A DNA stretch of 64,000 nt, taken from contig NZ_LZSC01000084.1 in assembly GCF_001665235.1 (NCBI RefSeq), positions 38,825-102,824 of the forward strand, in the 5' to 3' direction. Under the pieces are notes generated by a model. It was not told the origin of the DNA and searched no databases. It saw nothing but the letters and a program-made list of their open reading frames with translations. Numbering within the stretch: the stretch's first letter is position 1; each line of letters begins with the position of its first letter. The translations under genes and the position numbers were made by a program. Positions 34,126-45,800 of the stretch are shown here, in pieces. Source of the DNA: Mycobacterium sp. 1100029.7. Lineage in GTDB: Bacteria > Actinomycetota > Actinomycetes > Mycobacteriales > Mycobacteriaceae.

Positions 34126-34758
34126 GTGCTCGATTTGATCCTGCCTACCGAATGCGGCGGCTGCGGAACCCCGGCGACCCGCTGGTGTGACACCTGCGCG
34201 CGCGAACTGATCGTCAAGCCCGACGAGCCGCACCTGATCAGTCCGCGCATCGACCCGCAGGTACCGGTGTTCGCGCTCGGCCGCTACGCCGGGGCGCGCC
34301 GTCAGGCGATCCTGGCGACGAAAGAGCACGGACGCGCCGACCTCGTCACGCCGCTGGCCCAGGCGTTGGCCGTCGGTGTGCACCGGCTGCTGTCCTGGGG
34401 CATCGTCGAGGCCCCGCTGACCATCGTGCCCGCGCCCACTCGGCGCTCGGCCGCACGCCGCCGCGGCGGGGACCCCGTCGCCCGGATCGCCGCCGCCGCG
34501 GTGGCCCGCCATCGTGCCGTCGCCGTCCGTCCGGCGCTCCGGATCAGGGCGTTCACCCGCGATTCGGTGGGACTGCGCAGCGCCGAACGCGAACGCAACA
34601 TCGCCGGTCGGGTGCGACTGCGTGGCCCACGACCGCACACCGAGGTTGTGCTCGTCGACGACATCGTGACCACCGGCGCGACCGCGCGGGAGTCGGTCCG
34701 CGTACTGGCCGCGGCCGGCGTCCGGGTGAGCGCAGTGCTGGCGATCGCGGCCGCCTAG
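34126..34758 (+). CDS. ComF family phosphoribosyltransferase-like protein (Rv3242c homologue)
   Basis: 210 residues from GTG 34126. The N-terminus has a double-zinc-ribbon-like set of cysteines (LPTECGGCGTPATRWCDTCARELIV), and the C-terminal PRTase domain carries VVLVDDIVTTGATARESVRVLAAAGV, the PRPP-binding motif. ComF proteins take part in DNA uptake in competent bacteria; the mycobacterial role is unknown. The conserved gene order (comF-hpf-secA1) resumes here after the accessory cassette. Confidence 0.88.
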   Translation: MLDLILPTECGGCGTPATRWCDTCARELIVKPDEPHLISPRIDPQVPVFALGRYAGARRQAILATKEHGRADLVTPLAQALAVGVHRLLSWGIVEAPLTIVPAPTRRSAARRRGGDPVARIAAAAVARHRAVAVRPALRIRAFTRDSVGLRSAERERNIAGRVRLRGPRPHTEVVLVDDIVTTGATARESVRVLAAAGVRVSAVLAIAAA

Positions 34759-35066
34759 AACGGCGAATTCCGGCGCAAACATTGAAATTGCGAAGAAGAC
34801 GTGAAGAACTCGCTACGGGTTCATCAAATTGGTGGCACGGCGGGGCGAACACGAGCTAACGTCGAGAACAACGTTCAAAAACTCTTCGGGACTCACTGGT
34901 TCCGACTCTCGAGTCGCGATTTCCCAGGCTGAGACGCCATGTGCGGAGGGGGTGAGCATTCGACACCTAGCACCGGCGGGCTGCCTGCGGCGGTGACACT
35001 TCTCAAACCGCTCCCAACCTCGTCGGCGCATCTTCCAACAGCGTCAAGAGAAATGAGTAGTCACGT
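34759..35066. other. Intergenic region upstream of hpf, no gene seen
   Basis: A 308-base gap that is less GC-rich than its neighbours. It holds a perfect palindromic element CGACTC-TC-GAGTCG (34903-34916) and AACGTCGAGAACAACGTT near 34858-34875. It very likely contains the hpf promoter. A 135-codon frame beginning in it (34939) runs on into hpf in another frame and has no coding character. No terminator or RNA gene was recognised. Confidence 0.5.
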
Positions 35067-35756
35067 ATGTCAAGACTTGCCGTGGATTCCACTCAGCTTC
35101 TGGACGAGCCGCCGATCGGCGCCGACGCCAACGAACCGACGGCCACCGCCGAGGTCGTTTTCAAGGGCCGCAACGTCGAGATTCCCGACCACTTCCGGCT
35201 GTACGTCTCGCAGAAACTCGCCCGCTTGGAACGGTTCGACAAAACCATCTATCTCTTCGACGTCGAACTCAAGCATGAACGCAACCGTCGCCAACGTAAG
35301 TCCTGTCAGCGCGTGGAGATCACCGCGCGGGGCCGGGGGCCGGTAGTCCGCGGGGAGGCATGCGCCGACAGCTTCTACGCCGCGCTCGAGTCGGCGGTGG
35401 TCCGCTTGGAAAGTCGGTTACGTCGCGGCAAGGACCGCCGCAAAGTCCACTACGGCGAAAAGACTCCCGTGTCGCTGGCCGAGGCCACCGCGGTGGCCCC
35501 GCCGCCGGACAAGGCATTCACCAACGGGACGCCGGTCGAGGCGCACCAGCACGACGCCGCCGACGACGATCACCAGCCGGGCCGGGTGGTCCGCACCAAA
35601 GAACATCAGGCCACCCCGATGTCGGTCGACGACGCGCTGTACGAGATGGAGCTCGTCGGGCACGACTTCTTCTTGTTCTACGACAAGCAGAGCGAACGCC
35701 CGTCGGTGGTCTACCGCCGGCACGCCTACGACTACGGACTGATCAGGCTGTCCTGA
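35067..35756 (+). CDS. hpf: Long-form ribosome hibernation promoting factor (Rv3241c homologue)
   Basis: 229 residues. The N-terminal domain (about 28-130) is the S30AE/YfiA fold (VVFKGRNVEIPDHFRLYVSQKLARLERF ... AALESAVVRLESRLRRGKDRRK), which binds the 30S decoding centre. A variable linker leads to the C-terminal dimerisation domain (MSVDDALYEMELVGHDFFLFYDKQSERPSVVYRRHAYDYGLIRL) used to pair 70S particles. This is the constitutive mycobacterial protective factor (MPY) type rather than the dormancy-regulon RafH, judged by its place before secA1. Confidence 0.9.
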   Translation: MSRLAVDSTQLLDEPPIGADANEPTATAEVVFKGRNVEIPDHFRLYVSQKLARLERFDKTIYLFDVELKHERNRRQRKSCQRVEITARGRGPVVRGEACADSFYAALESAVVRLESRLRRGKDRRKVHYGEKTPVSLAEATAVAPPPDKAFTNGTPVEAHQHDAADDDHQPGRVVRTKEHQATPMSVDDALYEMELVGHDFFLFYDKQSERPSVVYRRHAYDYGLIRLS

Positions 35757-35837
35757 GGTTCGGGGTCCTCACGGGGTCGTCCCCTACCATGGGAGTCGCT
35801 TTAACGAAGACGACTCCTACCAACAGGGGACTTAGCT

Positions 35838-38699
<2,862 letters not shown>

Positions 38700-38756
38700 C
38701 CGATTTGAGGCATCGGCCTCATGCGTGCCGGCGGGGGCGGCGCGCAGCATCGGTGC

Positions 38757-39503
38757 ATGAACTTCCCGCACACTCCCGCCGATGCGGCCTCGGCCGTCCT
38801 GCGTAACCCCGTCCTGCCCGCCGGCGACGACGAACGTTTTGTCGGGTTCGGGGTGATGGGCCTGCCGTTCGCCGGCGGACACTACCTGGCACTGCGGCAC
38901 TTTCCGGCCACCTCGTTCTCGCCGGGGTACCGGTCGGTGTGGCATCGCGACCCCGGCGGCGTGTGGACCTTCTACGCGACGACGCCGGGCCCACAAAGTT
39001 GCGCCCGGTACTTCAGCTCCGCGACGGCTCGCGATGCCGCACAGTGTGACATCGACGTCGCCTGGCTGACGCCGTGGTCGCTGATCGTGGAAATTCCAGG
39101 GCTGCTCAGTTGGCAGATCGATCTGCGCGCCACCGTGGCGACGCGCCTGATGAGCGCGGTCGGCCAACGCTTGCCGGCGCGCGCCTGGACCAGCCCGGCG
39201 GCATTGGCCGCGCTGGGGTGCGTGGCGGGACCCGTGCTGCGCGCCGGGCGGATCCGGCTTGCCGGCACCGCGCCCAACGGCCAGCACTTCATGATCGCCC
39301 CGACGCGGATGTGGGCGGTTTCCCGGTCGCGGGCGGTGCTGGGCGATAGCGATCTGGGCGAGATCGGACCACTGCGCCGGCAGGCCTCGCTGGCCGGATT
39401 CCGGCCGCCGCAGCGGGGGTTCTTCGTCGTCGGCTCAGGTCATTTCGAGGCCTTCGACCCGGCCCGGCATCGCGCCGTGCAACGCACTATCGCAATCGGG
39501 TGA
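38757..39503 (+). CDS. Unrecognised conserved-type protein downstream of secA1
   Basis: 248 residues from ATG 38757. No motif was recognised. It is a mixed alpha/beta protein of ordinary mycobacterial composition, with several Trp/Phe-rich strands (YRSVWHRDPGGVWTFYATTPG, IDVAWLTPWSLIVEIPGLLSWQIDL) that suggest a beta-barrel or lipocalin-like shape; there is no signal peptide and no clear TM. At this place M. tuberculosis has the unrelated large transmembrane protein Rv3239c. Codon use looks coding throughout. Function not assigned. Confidence 0.6.
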   Translation: MNFPHTPADAASAVLRNPVLPAGDDERFVGFGVMGLPFAGGHYLALRHFPATSFSPGYRSVWHRDPGGVWTFYATTPGPQSCARYFSSATARDAAQCDIDVAWLTPWSLIVEIPGLLSWQIDLRATVATRLMSAVGQRLPARAWTSPAALAALGCVAGPVLRAGRIRLAGTAPNGQHFMIAPTRMWAVSRSRAVLGDSDLGEIGPLRRQASLAGFRPPQRGFFVVGSGHFEAFDPARHRAVQRTIAIG

Positions 39504-39527
39504 CGATGTGCCGGTTAGCTGGGCACA

Positions 39528-41093
39528 ATGAAGTCCATGTCGGAGCCTGAATTACCGACTCGCGCGGAGTTGCTGGCGGCGTTGTCGGTGGCGATCGACC
39601 TCGGCTTGGGGCAGCCCGCCGAGCACATGCTGCGTGCGGCGATGATCGCGACCAGGCTCGCGGATCGACTGGAACTGTCTGACGCACAACGAGATTGCGC
39701 CTACTACACCACATTGATCATGTGGATCGGCTGCCATGCCGACTCCCACGAATACGCGCGGTGGTTCGGCGATGACATTGCCGTGCGGCATGACTCGTAT
39801 CTGGTCGACTGGTCGGGCCTGCCGTACTGGCGTTTTCTGCTGGGCAATGTCGGTCGTGGTCAGCCGCTGACGCAGCGCCTGGCCATCATGGCAACCCTGT
39901 TCGCCAACGCGCGCGGTCAGTTGTCCCGGTTGATCCATTCGCATTGCACCTCCGCGGCATTGCTGGCCGACCGCATCGGGCTGGGGCCCGACGTGCAGGC
40001 ATCGCTCGGATTCGCGTTCGAGCGCTACGACGGCGGCGGTCTGCCCGCCGGTGCGCACGGCGACGCGATCCCGGTACAGATGCGGGTGGCCCAACTGGCC
40101 GAGATGGTCGAAGTGCACCACCGTACTTACGGTGTCGAGGGCGCGGTGGCCATGGCCCACAGTCGCCGCGGCGGCCAATTCGATCCGAGGGTTGTCGATA
40201 TCTTCGTGTCTGATGCCGACGCGATCTTGGCGGGACCGGCCCCCGGCGCGGCGTGGGCCGCGGCGCTGCGGGAGGCGCCCGACCGTCAGCACCGACTCGA
40301 CGACGATGCCCTGGACACACTTCTGGTCGCCTTCGGAGACTTCGTCGATCTGAAATGCCCGTTCACACTTGGGCATTCGCGTGCGGTGGCCCGACTCGCC
40401 GGCGACGCCGCTGTGGCGGCCGGTATCGACGCGGAATCGGCGGCCCTGACCCGGCGCGCGGGTCACGTGCACGACTTGGGGCGCATCGGCGTGTCGAACC
40501 AAATCTGGTCCAAGCCAGGGGCGTTGACCGCGGGAGAGTTCGAGCGGGTGCGACTGCATCCCTATCTCACGGTGCGGATACTCAACCAGGTCAGCGGGCT
40601 CGGCGGGCTGGCCGAAGTGGCCGGCAATCACCACGAATGCCTGAACGGATCGGGGTACCCGCGCGGGCTTGCCGGGCCGGCGCTCAGCCTGCCCGACCGC
40701 ATCCTGGCCGCCGCGGTTAGTTACCAATCCGGTTGTGAGCCAAGGCCGTACCGCAATGAACTGTCACCCAAGGCGGCGACACAACGGCTGCATGAGCGGG
40801 TGCGGGCCGGCGAACTCGATCCGGTCGCCGTCGACGCGGTGCTGCATGCGGCGGGGCAGCCCGTCGATCGGCCCACGCCGCGTCCGGCGGGGCTGACGCC
40901 GCGCGAGATCGAGGTGCTGTGTCTGGTCGCGCGCGGTGCGTCCAACAAGGAAATCGCCGCGGCGCTGGTGATCAGCGAGAAGACCGTGCGCAACCATGTC
41001 GAGCGAACCTACGCCAAGATCGGCGTCTCGAATCGCATCGGCGCCAGCATGTACGCGCTACAACAAGGATTGTCGGTCCCACAGGCGAATTGA
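39528..41093 (+). CDS. Two-module HD-GYP phosphohydrolase fused to a LuxR DNA-binding domain
   Basis: 521 residues. Module 1 (about 15-235) resembles an HD-GYP core with ERYDGGGLPAG and GGQFDPRVVDIF but lacks a clear HD pair. Module 2 (about 260-430) is fuller: LGHSRAVARLA, the HD dyad in GHVHDLGRIG, HPYLTVRIL and NHHECLNGSGYPRG, i.e. HHExxxGxGYP. The C-terminus is a LuxR/FixJ helix-turn-helix (LTPREIEVLCLVARGASNKEIAAALVISEKTVRNHVERTYAKIGVSNR). HD-GYP domains usually hydrolyse cyclic dinucleotides; fusion to a DNA-binding domain suggests a one-component ligand-controlled regulator. Activity is inferred. Confidence 0.85.
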   Translation: MKSMSEPELPTRAELLAALSVAIDLGLGQPAEHMLRAAMIATRLADRLELSDAQRDCAYYTTLIMWIGCHADSHEYARWFGDDIAVRHDSYLVDWSGLPYWRFLLGNVGRGQPLTQRLAIMATLFANARGQLSRLIHSHCTSAALLADRIGLGPDVQASLGFAFERYDGGGLPAGAHGDAIPVQMRVAQLAEMVEVHHRTYGVEGAVAMAHSRRGGQFDPRVVDIFVSDADAILAGPAPGAAWAAALREAPDRQHRLDDDALDTLLVAFGDFVDLKCPFTLGHSRAVARLAGDAAVAAGIDAESAALTRRAGHVHDLGRIGVSNQIWSKPGALTAGEFERVRLHPYLTVRILNQVSGLGGLAEVAGNHHECLNGSGYPRGLAGPALSLPDRILAAAVSYQSGCEPRPYRNELSPKAATQRLHERVRAGELDPVAVDAVLHAAGQPVDRPTPRPAGLTPREIEVLCLVARGASNKEIAAALVISEKTVRNHVERTYAKIGVSNRIGASMYALQQGLSVPQAN

Positions 41094-41141
41094 GGCAATC
41101 GCCCCATTCCATCTCGCGGGATTCGGCGCACAATCTTGTCC

Positions 41142-41897
41142 ATGAGTCGATATCTGGCAATGTGTTACGGCGCCGTGGCCTATCTGCTGTTCCTGGTGTC
41201 TTTCGGCTACGCGATCGGTTTCGTCGGCAACCTCGTGGTGCCCCGCAGCGTCGATCACGCACTCTCGGCCCCGGTCGGCCAAGCGGTCCTGATCGACGTT
41301 GCGCTGCTTGGTGTGTTCGCGGTGCAGCACAGTGTGATGGCGCGGCCCGGATTCAAGCGGTGGTGGACGCGGTTGGTGCCGTCGTCGATCGAGCGCAGCA
41401 CCTACGTGGTCCTGGCAAGCGCCGCGTTGTTGCTGCTGTATTGGCAGTGGCGCACGCTGCCGGACCTCGTCTGGGACGTGCGCCTGCCCGCGGCGCGCCT
41501 GACGCTGTGGGCCGTGTTCTGGCTGGGTTGGGCGACGGTGTTCTTCTCGTCCTTCATGGTCAGTCACTTCGACCTGTTCGGGCTCCGTCAGGTGTACCTA
41601 GCCTGGCGGGGAAAACCCTACCGCGACTTGGACTTTCGGGTTCGGTACCTGTACCGGTTGGTGCGGCACCCGTTGATGCTCGGCTTTTTGATCGCCTTCT
41701 GGGCGACGCCGCAGATGACCACCGGGCACCTGCTGTTCAGCGTCGCCACCACGAGCTACATCCTGGTCGCCCTGCAGCTCGAAGAGCACGATCTGGTCGA
41801 GTCGCTGGGTGAGGACTACCGTTCCTACCGCCGCGAAGTACCGGCGCTGCTGCCCTGGCCACGCCGGCATCCGGGGGCGACGGCCGGCCAGCACTAA
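41142..41897 (+). CDS. mddA: Methanethiol S-methyltransferase MddA / NnrU-family membrane protein (Rv3238c homologue)
   Basis: 251 residues from ATG 41142. There are five or six TM helices, and the C-terminal part LYRLVRHPLMLGFLIAFWATPQMTTGHLLFSVATTSYILVALQLEEHDLVESLGEDYRSYRREVPALLPW is the phospholipid/isoprenylcysteine methyltransferase-like signature (RHP..., E-E-x-D-L). The M. tuberculosis homologue was reported to methylate methanethiol to dimethylsulfide. The lone gene sits before the TrkA-C/KefB pair on the same strand. Confidence 0.82.
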   Translation: MSRYLAMCYGAVAYLLFLVSFGYAIGFVGNLVVPRSVDHALSAPVGQAVLIDVALLGVFAVQHSVMARPGFKRWWTRLVPSSIERSTYVVLASAALLLLYWQWRTLPDLVWDVRLPAARLTLWAVFWLGWATVFFSSFMVSHFDLFGLRQVYLAWRGKPYRDLDFRVRYLYRLVRHPLMLGFLIAFWATPQMTTGHLLFSVATTSYILVALQLEEHDLVESLGEDYRSYRREVPALLPWPRRHPGATAGQH

Positions 41898-42000
41898 CCC
41901 TCGAGGAGCGTCGCGATCCGACCCGAAGCGCCTATGAATTGGGTCTGTATCGCCGCAATCCGGGCGGCTTTTCGTGGTTGCCTGCCGGTATGTTGCGGTT

Positions 42001-42483
42001 ATGGATGTCAAGGAGGTGTTGCTGCCGGGCGTCGGTCTGCGATATGAATTCGTCAGCCACAAGGGTGATCGGATCGGCATCGTCGCGCGCCGCGGCGGCG
42101 ACTTCGACGTCGTCCTGTACGGGTCCGACGATCCGGACCAGGCTCGGCCGGTGCTCCACCTGACCGACGAAGAAGCTGACACCGTGGCCCAGATTCTGGG
42201 GGCTCCCCGCATCGCCGAACGGTTCACCGAGCTGACCCGCGAGGTGCCCGGTCTGGAGGCGGGGCAGGTGCACATCGAGCCGGGCAGCCCGTTCGTCGGC
42301 CGGCCGTTGGGCGACACCCGCGCTCGCACCCGCACCGGCGCGTCGATCGTCGCGATCGTGCGCGACGAAGACGTACTGGCCTCGCCCGGCCCGGCCGAGA
42401 CGCTGCGCGCGCGAGACGTTCTGATTGTCATCGGCACCGATGAGGGCATCGCGGCAGTCGAGCAAATAGTCGACAAGGGTTGA
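42001..42483 (+). CDS. TrkA-C domain regulatory subunit of K+/H+ antiporter (Rv3237c homologue)
   Basis: 160 residues from ATG 42001 (MDVKEVLLPGVGLRYEF), identical in length to the known ortholog. The C-terminal half is a TrkA-C (RCK-C) ligand domain: FVGRPLGDTRARTRTGASIVAIVRDEDVLASPGPAETLRARDVLIVIGTDEGIAAVEQ. It probably gates the membrane protein encoded 4 bp downstream. It resembles the KhtT subunit of Bacillus KhtTU, but the N-terminal part has no Rossmann motif. Confidence 0.87.
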   Translation: MDVKEVLLPGVGLRYEFVSHKGDRIGIVARRGGDFDVVLYGSDDPDQARPVLHLTDEEADTVAQILGAPRIAERFTELTREVPGLEAGQVHIEPGSPFVGRPLGDTRARTRTGASIVAIVRDEDVLASPGPAETLRARDVLIVIGTDEGIAAVEQIVDKG

Positions 42484-42487
42484 GCCG

Positions 42488-43645
42488 ATGCAGGTTTCGG
42501 GAGCGCTGCTGTTTCAGCTCGGCGCTCTCCTGGTCGCGCTCGCGGCACTGGGCGCCATCTCTCGCCGGTTCGCGCTCTCGCCGATCCCGGTCTACTTGAT
42601 GGCGGGCCTGTCGCTGGGCAAGGGCGGCATCTGGCCGGTGGCCGCCGCCGGCGAGTTCATCATGACGGGTGCGCCGATCGGTGTCGTGCTGCTGCTGCTG
42701 ACCCTGGGCCTGGAGTTCTCCGCGACGGAATTCGCCGCCAGCTTGCGCCACCACCTGCCGTCGGCCGGCGTCGACGCGGTCCTCAACGCCACGCCCGGTG
42801 CGGTAGCGGGCTGGCTGCTGGGATTCAACGGCATCGCCATCCTGGCCCTGGCCGGAGTCACCTACATCTCCTCCTCGGGAGTCATCGCGCGGCTGCTGGA
42901 GGACCTGCGGCGTCTTGGTAACCGCGAGACGCCGGCCGTGCTGTCGGTCCTGGTGCTCGAGGACTTCGCGATGGCCGCCTACCTGCCGCTGTTCGCGGTG
43001 CTCGCGTCCGGCGGCACCGGCCTTGAAGCAGTCGCGGGGATGGTCGTCGCGATCGGTGCCCTCTTCGCGGCGTTCTTCGCGTCCTACTACTGGGGCCATC
43101 ACGTGGGCCGGCTGGTCGACAACGCCGACTCCGAGCAGCTGTTGCTGCGAGTTCTGGGAGCCACCCTGATGGTGGCAGCGCTGGCCGAATCGCTGCACGC
43201 CTCGGCGGCGGTCGGGGCGTTTCTGGTCGGGCTCACCCTGACCGGCGACACCGCCAAGCGTGCGCGCAAAGTGCTGGGTCCGCTGCGTGACCTGTTCGCC
43301 GCGATCTTCTTCGTGGCGATCGGCTTGCAGGTAGACCCGCACGAGCTGGTCCCGATGCTCCCGGTCGCGCTGGCGCTGGCCGTCGTCACCGCCGCGACCA
43401 AGGTGGTCACCGGGATGGTCGCGGCCCGGCGCGACGGGGTGGCCCGGCGCGGTCAGCTGCGGGCCGGCACCGCGCTGGTCGCCAGGGGCGAATTCTCGCT
43501 GATCATCATCGGGCTGGTCGGCACGGCCATCCCGGCCGTGGCCGCGCTGGCGACGGCGTATGTGTTCGTGATGGCCATCCTGGGCCCGGTGCTGGCCCGG
43601 TTCTCCGGCGGCCCGCCGCCCGAGAGAGCCGGGTCTGCGGCCTAG
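42488..43645 (+). CDS. kefB: CPA2 family cation/proton antiporter (KefB-like, Rv3236c homologue)
   Basis: 385 residues with about 12 TM helices. The family features are LTLGLEFSATEF, the unwound helix region YISSSGVIARLLEDLRR, the LEDFAMAAYLPLFAVLA acidic motif near 160, FLVGLTLTGDTAKRARKVLGPLRDLFAAIFFVAIGLQVDP near 250-290, and RGEFSLIII near the end. It lacks a cytosolic RCK/TrkA-N domain; that role is taken by the separate TrkA-C protein encoded immediately upstream. Likely potassium or sodium/proton exchange for pH or ion balance. Confidence 0.9.
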   Translation: MQVSGALLFQLGALLVALAALGAISRRFALSPIPVYLMAGLSLGKGGIWPVAAAGEFIMTGAPIGVVLLLLTLGLEFSATEFAASLRHHLPSAGVDAVLNATPGAVAGWLLGFNGIAILALAGVTYISSSGVIARLLEDLRRLGNRETPAVLSVLVLEDFAMAAYLPLFAVLASGGTGLEAVAGMVVAIGALFAAFFASYYWGHHVGRLVDNADSEQLLLRVLGATLMVAALAESLHASAAVGAFLVGLTLTGDTAKRARKVLGPLRDLFAAIFFVAIGLQVDPHELVPMLPVALALAVVTAATKVVTGMVAARRDGVARRGQLRAGTALVARGEFSLIIIGLVGTAIPAVAALATAYVFVMAILGPVLARFSGGPPPERAGSAA

Positions 43646-43654
43646 GCCCGCGCA

Positions 43655-44176
43655 TCAGCCGATGTGCAGCGCCACCACCTGCCAGCGCGGTCCGCTGCTG
43701 GTTGGCAACTTCTCCACCCGGGCGGCGATGGCATGCGTGCGGTCGCCGCGGCTGTAACAGCCGAACACCTCCGCGGCGGTCTGCGAATCACGGCCGCCGG
43801 CCGGCTGCAGCCGCATCCGGCGCAACACCGCGGCCCCCTGGCGGCCGGCCGCCGGGCCGGCGATCGCCGGCACCGAATCCACCAGACCGGGCACCAGCAG
43901 GGGCCGCAACTGGCTGACCGGGCGGCGACGGTCGATGACTTCCAGCACCCGTCGTAGCGCCGCGTCGGCGAAGATCGCGGCTTGACGCATCGCCGCCGAC
44001 CAGGCCGGCGCCGGCTCGGGTTGCCGGACGGATCGCCCGCTGTACGGCCGGCGCGGCCCGCTGCCGTTGCGCAGTTGCCGGGGTGGCTGTCGGCACCCAG
44101 CGGGGTCTCGCGGCATCTGCCGCGTAGGTGGTTCGTACTCGACGACGGGCACGACGGCGAACGGATCAATAGTCAA
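43655..44176 (-). CDS. Rv3235-like protein
   Basis: 173 residues, GTG or ATG start at 44176. The N-terminal ~60 residues are Pro/Arg-rich and probably disordered; the C-terminal ~110 residues (ALRRVLEVIDRRRPVSQLRPLLVPGLVDSV ... AARVEKLPTSSGPRWQVVALHIG) are the actinobacterial Rv3235 family fold, of unknown function, often encoded beside secA or translation-linked genes. It is convergent with kefB (9-bp gap) and divergent from tgs3 with a 191-bp shared promoter region. Confidence 0.82.
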   Translation of the reverse strand: MTIDPFAVVPVVEYEPPTRQMPRDPAGCRQPPRQLRNGSGPRRPYSGRSVRQPEPAPAWSAAMRQAAIFADAALRRVLEVIDRRRPVSQLRPLLVPGLVDSVPAIAGPAAGRQGAAVLRRMRLQPAGGRDSQTAAEVFGCYSRGDRTHAIAARVEKLPTSSGPRWQVVALHIG

Positions 44177-44367
44177 CGCGCACTCTCCAAGTCAGCGATC
44201 GACGAGCGGTCTGCAGGAGAGTGGCAGACAATGGTTTTTCAATTGCCGGTCATCATCGCACAATTCGACATCGTGCGTACCCGCGCCGTGTTGTGCACTA
44301 GCGGACGATTACGGTGGGCGGGAACATCGGGGAACGCGAAGGATTGACCTAGGAGGCCAGGGCCGCA

Positions 44368-45777
44368 ATGGTGACCCGGTTGTCCACATCGGATGCGTCC
44401 TTCTATCGGCTGGAGAACAGCGCGACGCCGATGTACGTCGGATCGTTGTCCATCCTGCAGCGGCCGCGAGCCGGGTTGAGCTACGAAACGCTGCTTGCCG
44501 CGGTCGAACAGCGGCTTCCGCAGATCCCGCGTTACCGGCAGAAGGTTCGCGGAGCGGGTGTCGGCATCGCCCGGCCGGTGTGGATCGACGACGCCGACTT
44601 CGACATCACTTACCACGTCCGGCGTTCGGCGCTGCCGTCGCCGGGCAGCGACGAGCAGCTGCACGAACTGATCGCCCGGCTGGCCGCGCGACCGTTGGAC
44701 AAGACGCGGCCGCTGTGGGAGATGTACCTGGTCGAAGGTCTGGCCAAGAACCGGGTCGCGTTGTACACCAAGTCGCATCAGGCCCTGATCAACGGGATGA
44801 CGGCGCTGGAGATCGGCCACGTGATCGCCGACCGGTCCCGGCAGCCGTCGCCGTTTCCCGAAGACATCTGGATCCCGGAACGCGAACCCGGCTCGACCCG
44901 GCTGCTGCTGGGTGCGCTGACCGACTGGGTGGTGGGGCCGGGTGAGCAGCTGCAGGCCGTCGGCTCGGCGGTGGCCGGGCTGGCGACCAATTACGGCGAA
45001 CTACTCAACGTGGGCCGCCGCGTGATCGAGATCGCGCGCACGGTGGCGCGCGGCACGGCACCCAGCAGTCCGCTCAACGCGACGGTCTCGCGGCATCGCC
45101 GATTCACCGTCGCGCGCGGCAGTCTCGAGGACTACCGCACGGTGCGGGCGCGCTACGACTGCGACATCAACGACGTCGTCCTGGCGGTCGTGACCGGCGC
45201 CCTGGCCAACTGGTTGATGTCACGCGGGGAGACGGTGTCCTCGAGTGCGACGATCCGGGCGATGGCGCCGCTGTCGGTTTATGCCGAAGAACAACATGAC
45301 TCGACCGGTCCGGGTCAGACGATCAGTCAGGTCACTCCGTTCCTGGTCGATCTGCCGGTGGGCGAGGGCAACGCCGTGGTGCGGCTGTCGCAGATCGCGC
45401 ACGCCACCGAATCCAATCCGTCGGCCGCACGTCTGGTCGACGCGCGGACCATCGTCACGCTGTCGGGCTTCGCGCCACCCACCCTGCACGCCATGGGGAT
45501 CCGGGTCGCCACCAGCTTTTCGGCGCGGTCGTTCAACCTGCTGATCACCAATGCGCCCGGGGCGCAATCGCAGATGTACATCGCCGGCACCAAACTGCTG
45601 GAGACGTACGCGGTCCCGCCGTTGCTGCAGAATCAGGTGCTGGCCATCGGGGTGACGTCCTACAACGGCACGCTGTACTTCGGAATCAACGCCGATCGCG
45701 AGGCGATGAGCGATGTCGGGCTACTGCCGGCGTTGTTGACTCAATCGCTGGAGGAGCTTCTCGAAGCTTCCCGCTAG
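44368..45777 (+). CDS. tgs3: WS/DGAT-family acyltransferase Tgs3, unsplit
   Basis: 469 residues, ATG 44368, AGGAGG-like site upstream. A full-length wax ester synthase/diacylglycerol acyltransferase: N-terminal RLSTSDASFYRLENSATPMYVGSL, C-terminal FNLLITNAPGAQSQMYIAGTKL. The catalytic HHxxxDG is altered to H137-Q-A-L-I-N142-G: the second His and the Asp are replaced, so acyltransferase activity is uncertain. In M. tuberculosis the same locus is annotated as two pieces (Rv3234c and Rv3233c); here it is one frame. Located just before ppk2. Confidence 0.88.
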   Translation: MVTRLSTSDASFYRLENSATPMYVGSLSILQRPRAGLSYETLLAAVEQRLPQIPRYRQKVRGAGVGIARPVWIDDADFDITYHVRRSALPSPGSDEQLHELIARLAARPLDKTRPLWEMYLVEGLAKNRVALYTKSHQALINGMTALEIGHVIADRSRQPSPFPEDIWIPEREPGSTRLLLGALTDWVVGPGEQLQAVGSAVAGLATNYGELLNVGRRVIEIARTVARGTAPSSPLNATVSRHRRFTVARGSLEDYRTVRARYDCDINDVVLAVVTGALANWLMSRGETVSSSATIRAMAPLSVYAEEQHDSTGPGQTISQVTPFLVDLPVGEGNAVVRLSQIAHATESNPSAARLVDARTIVTLSGFAPPTLHAMGIRVATSFSARSFNLLITNAPGAQSQMYIAGTKLLETYAVPPLLQNQVLAIGVTSYNGTLYFGINADREAMSDVGLLPALLTQSLEELLEASR

Positions 45778-45800
45778 TTGTTTGCGGTGAAAATCGCTGT

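Noticed and set aside
34939..35346. 135-codon frame upstream of hpf
   Set aside because: It enters hpf out of frame, is Ser/Pro/Thr-rich without a recognisable fold, and has no good ribosome site.
44177..44367. Palindrome-like TTGTGCACTAG in the gap before tgs3
   Set aside because: Only GTGCAC is symmetrical. A similar short string occurs near 33563, but this is too short to call a shared operator.
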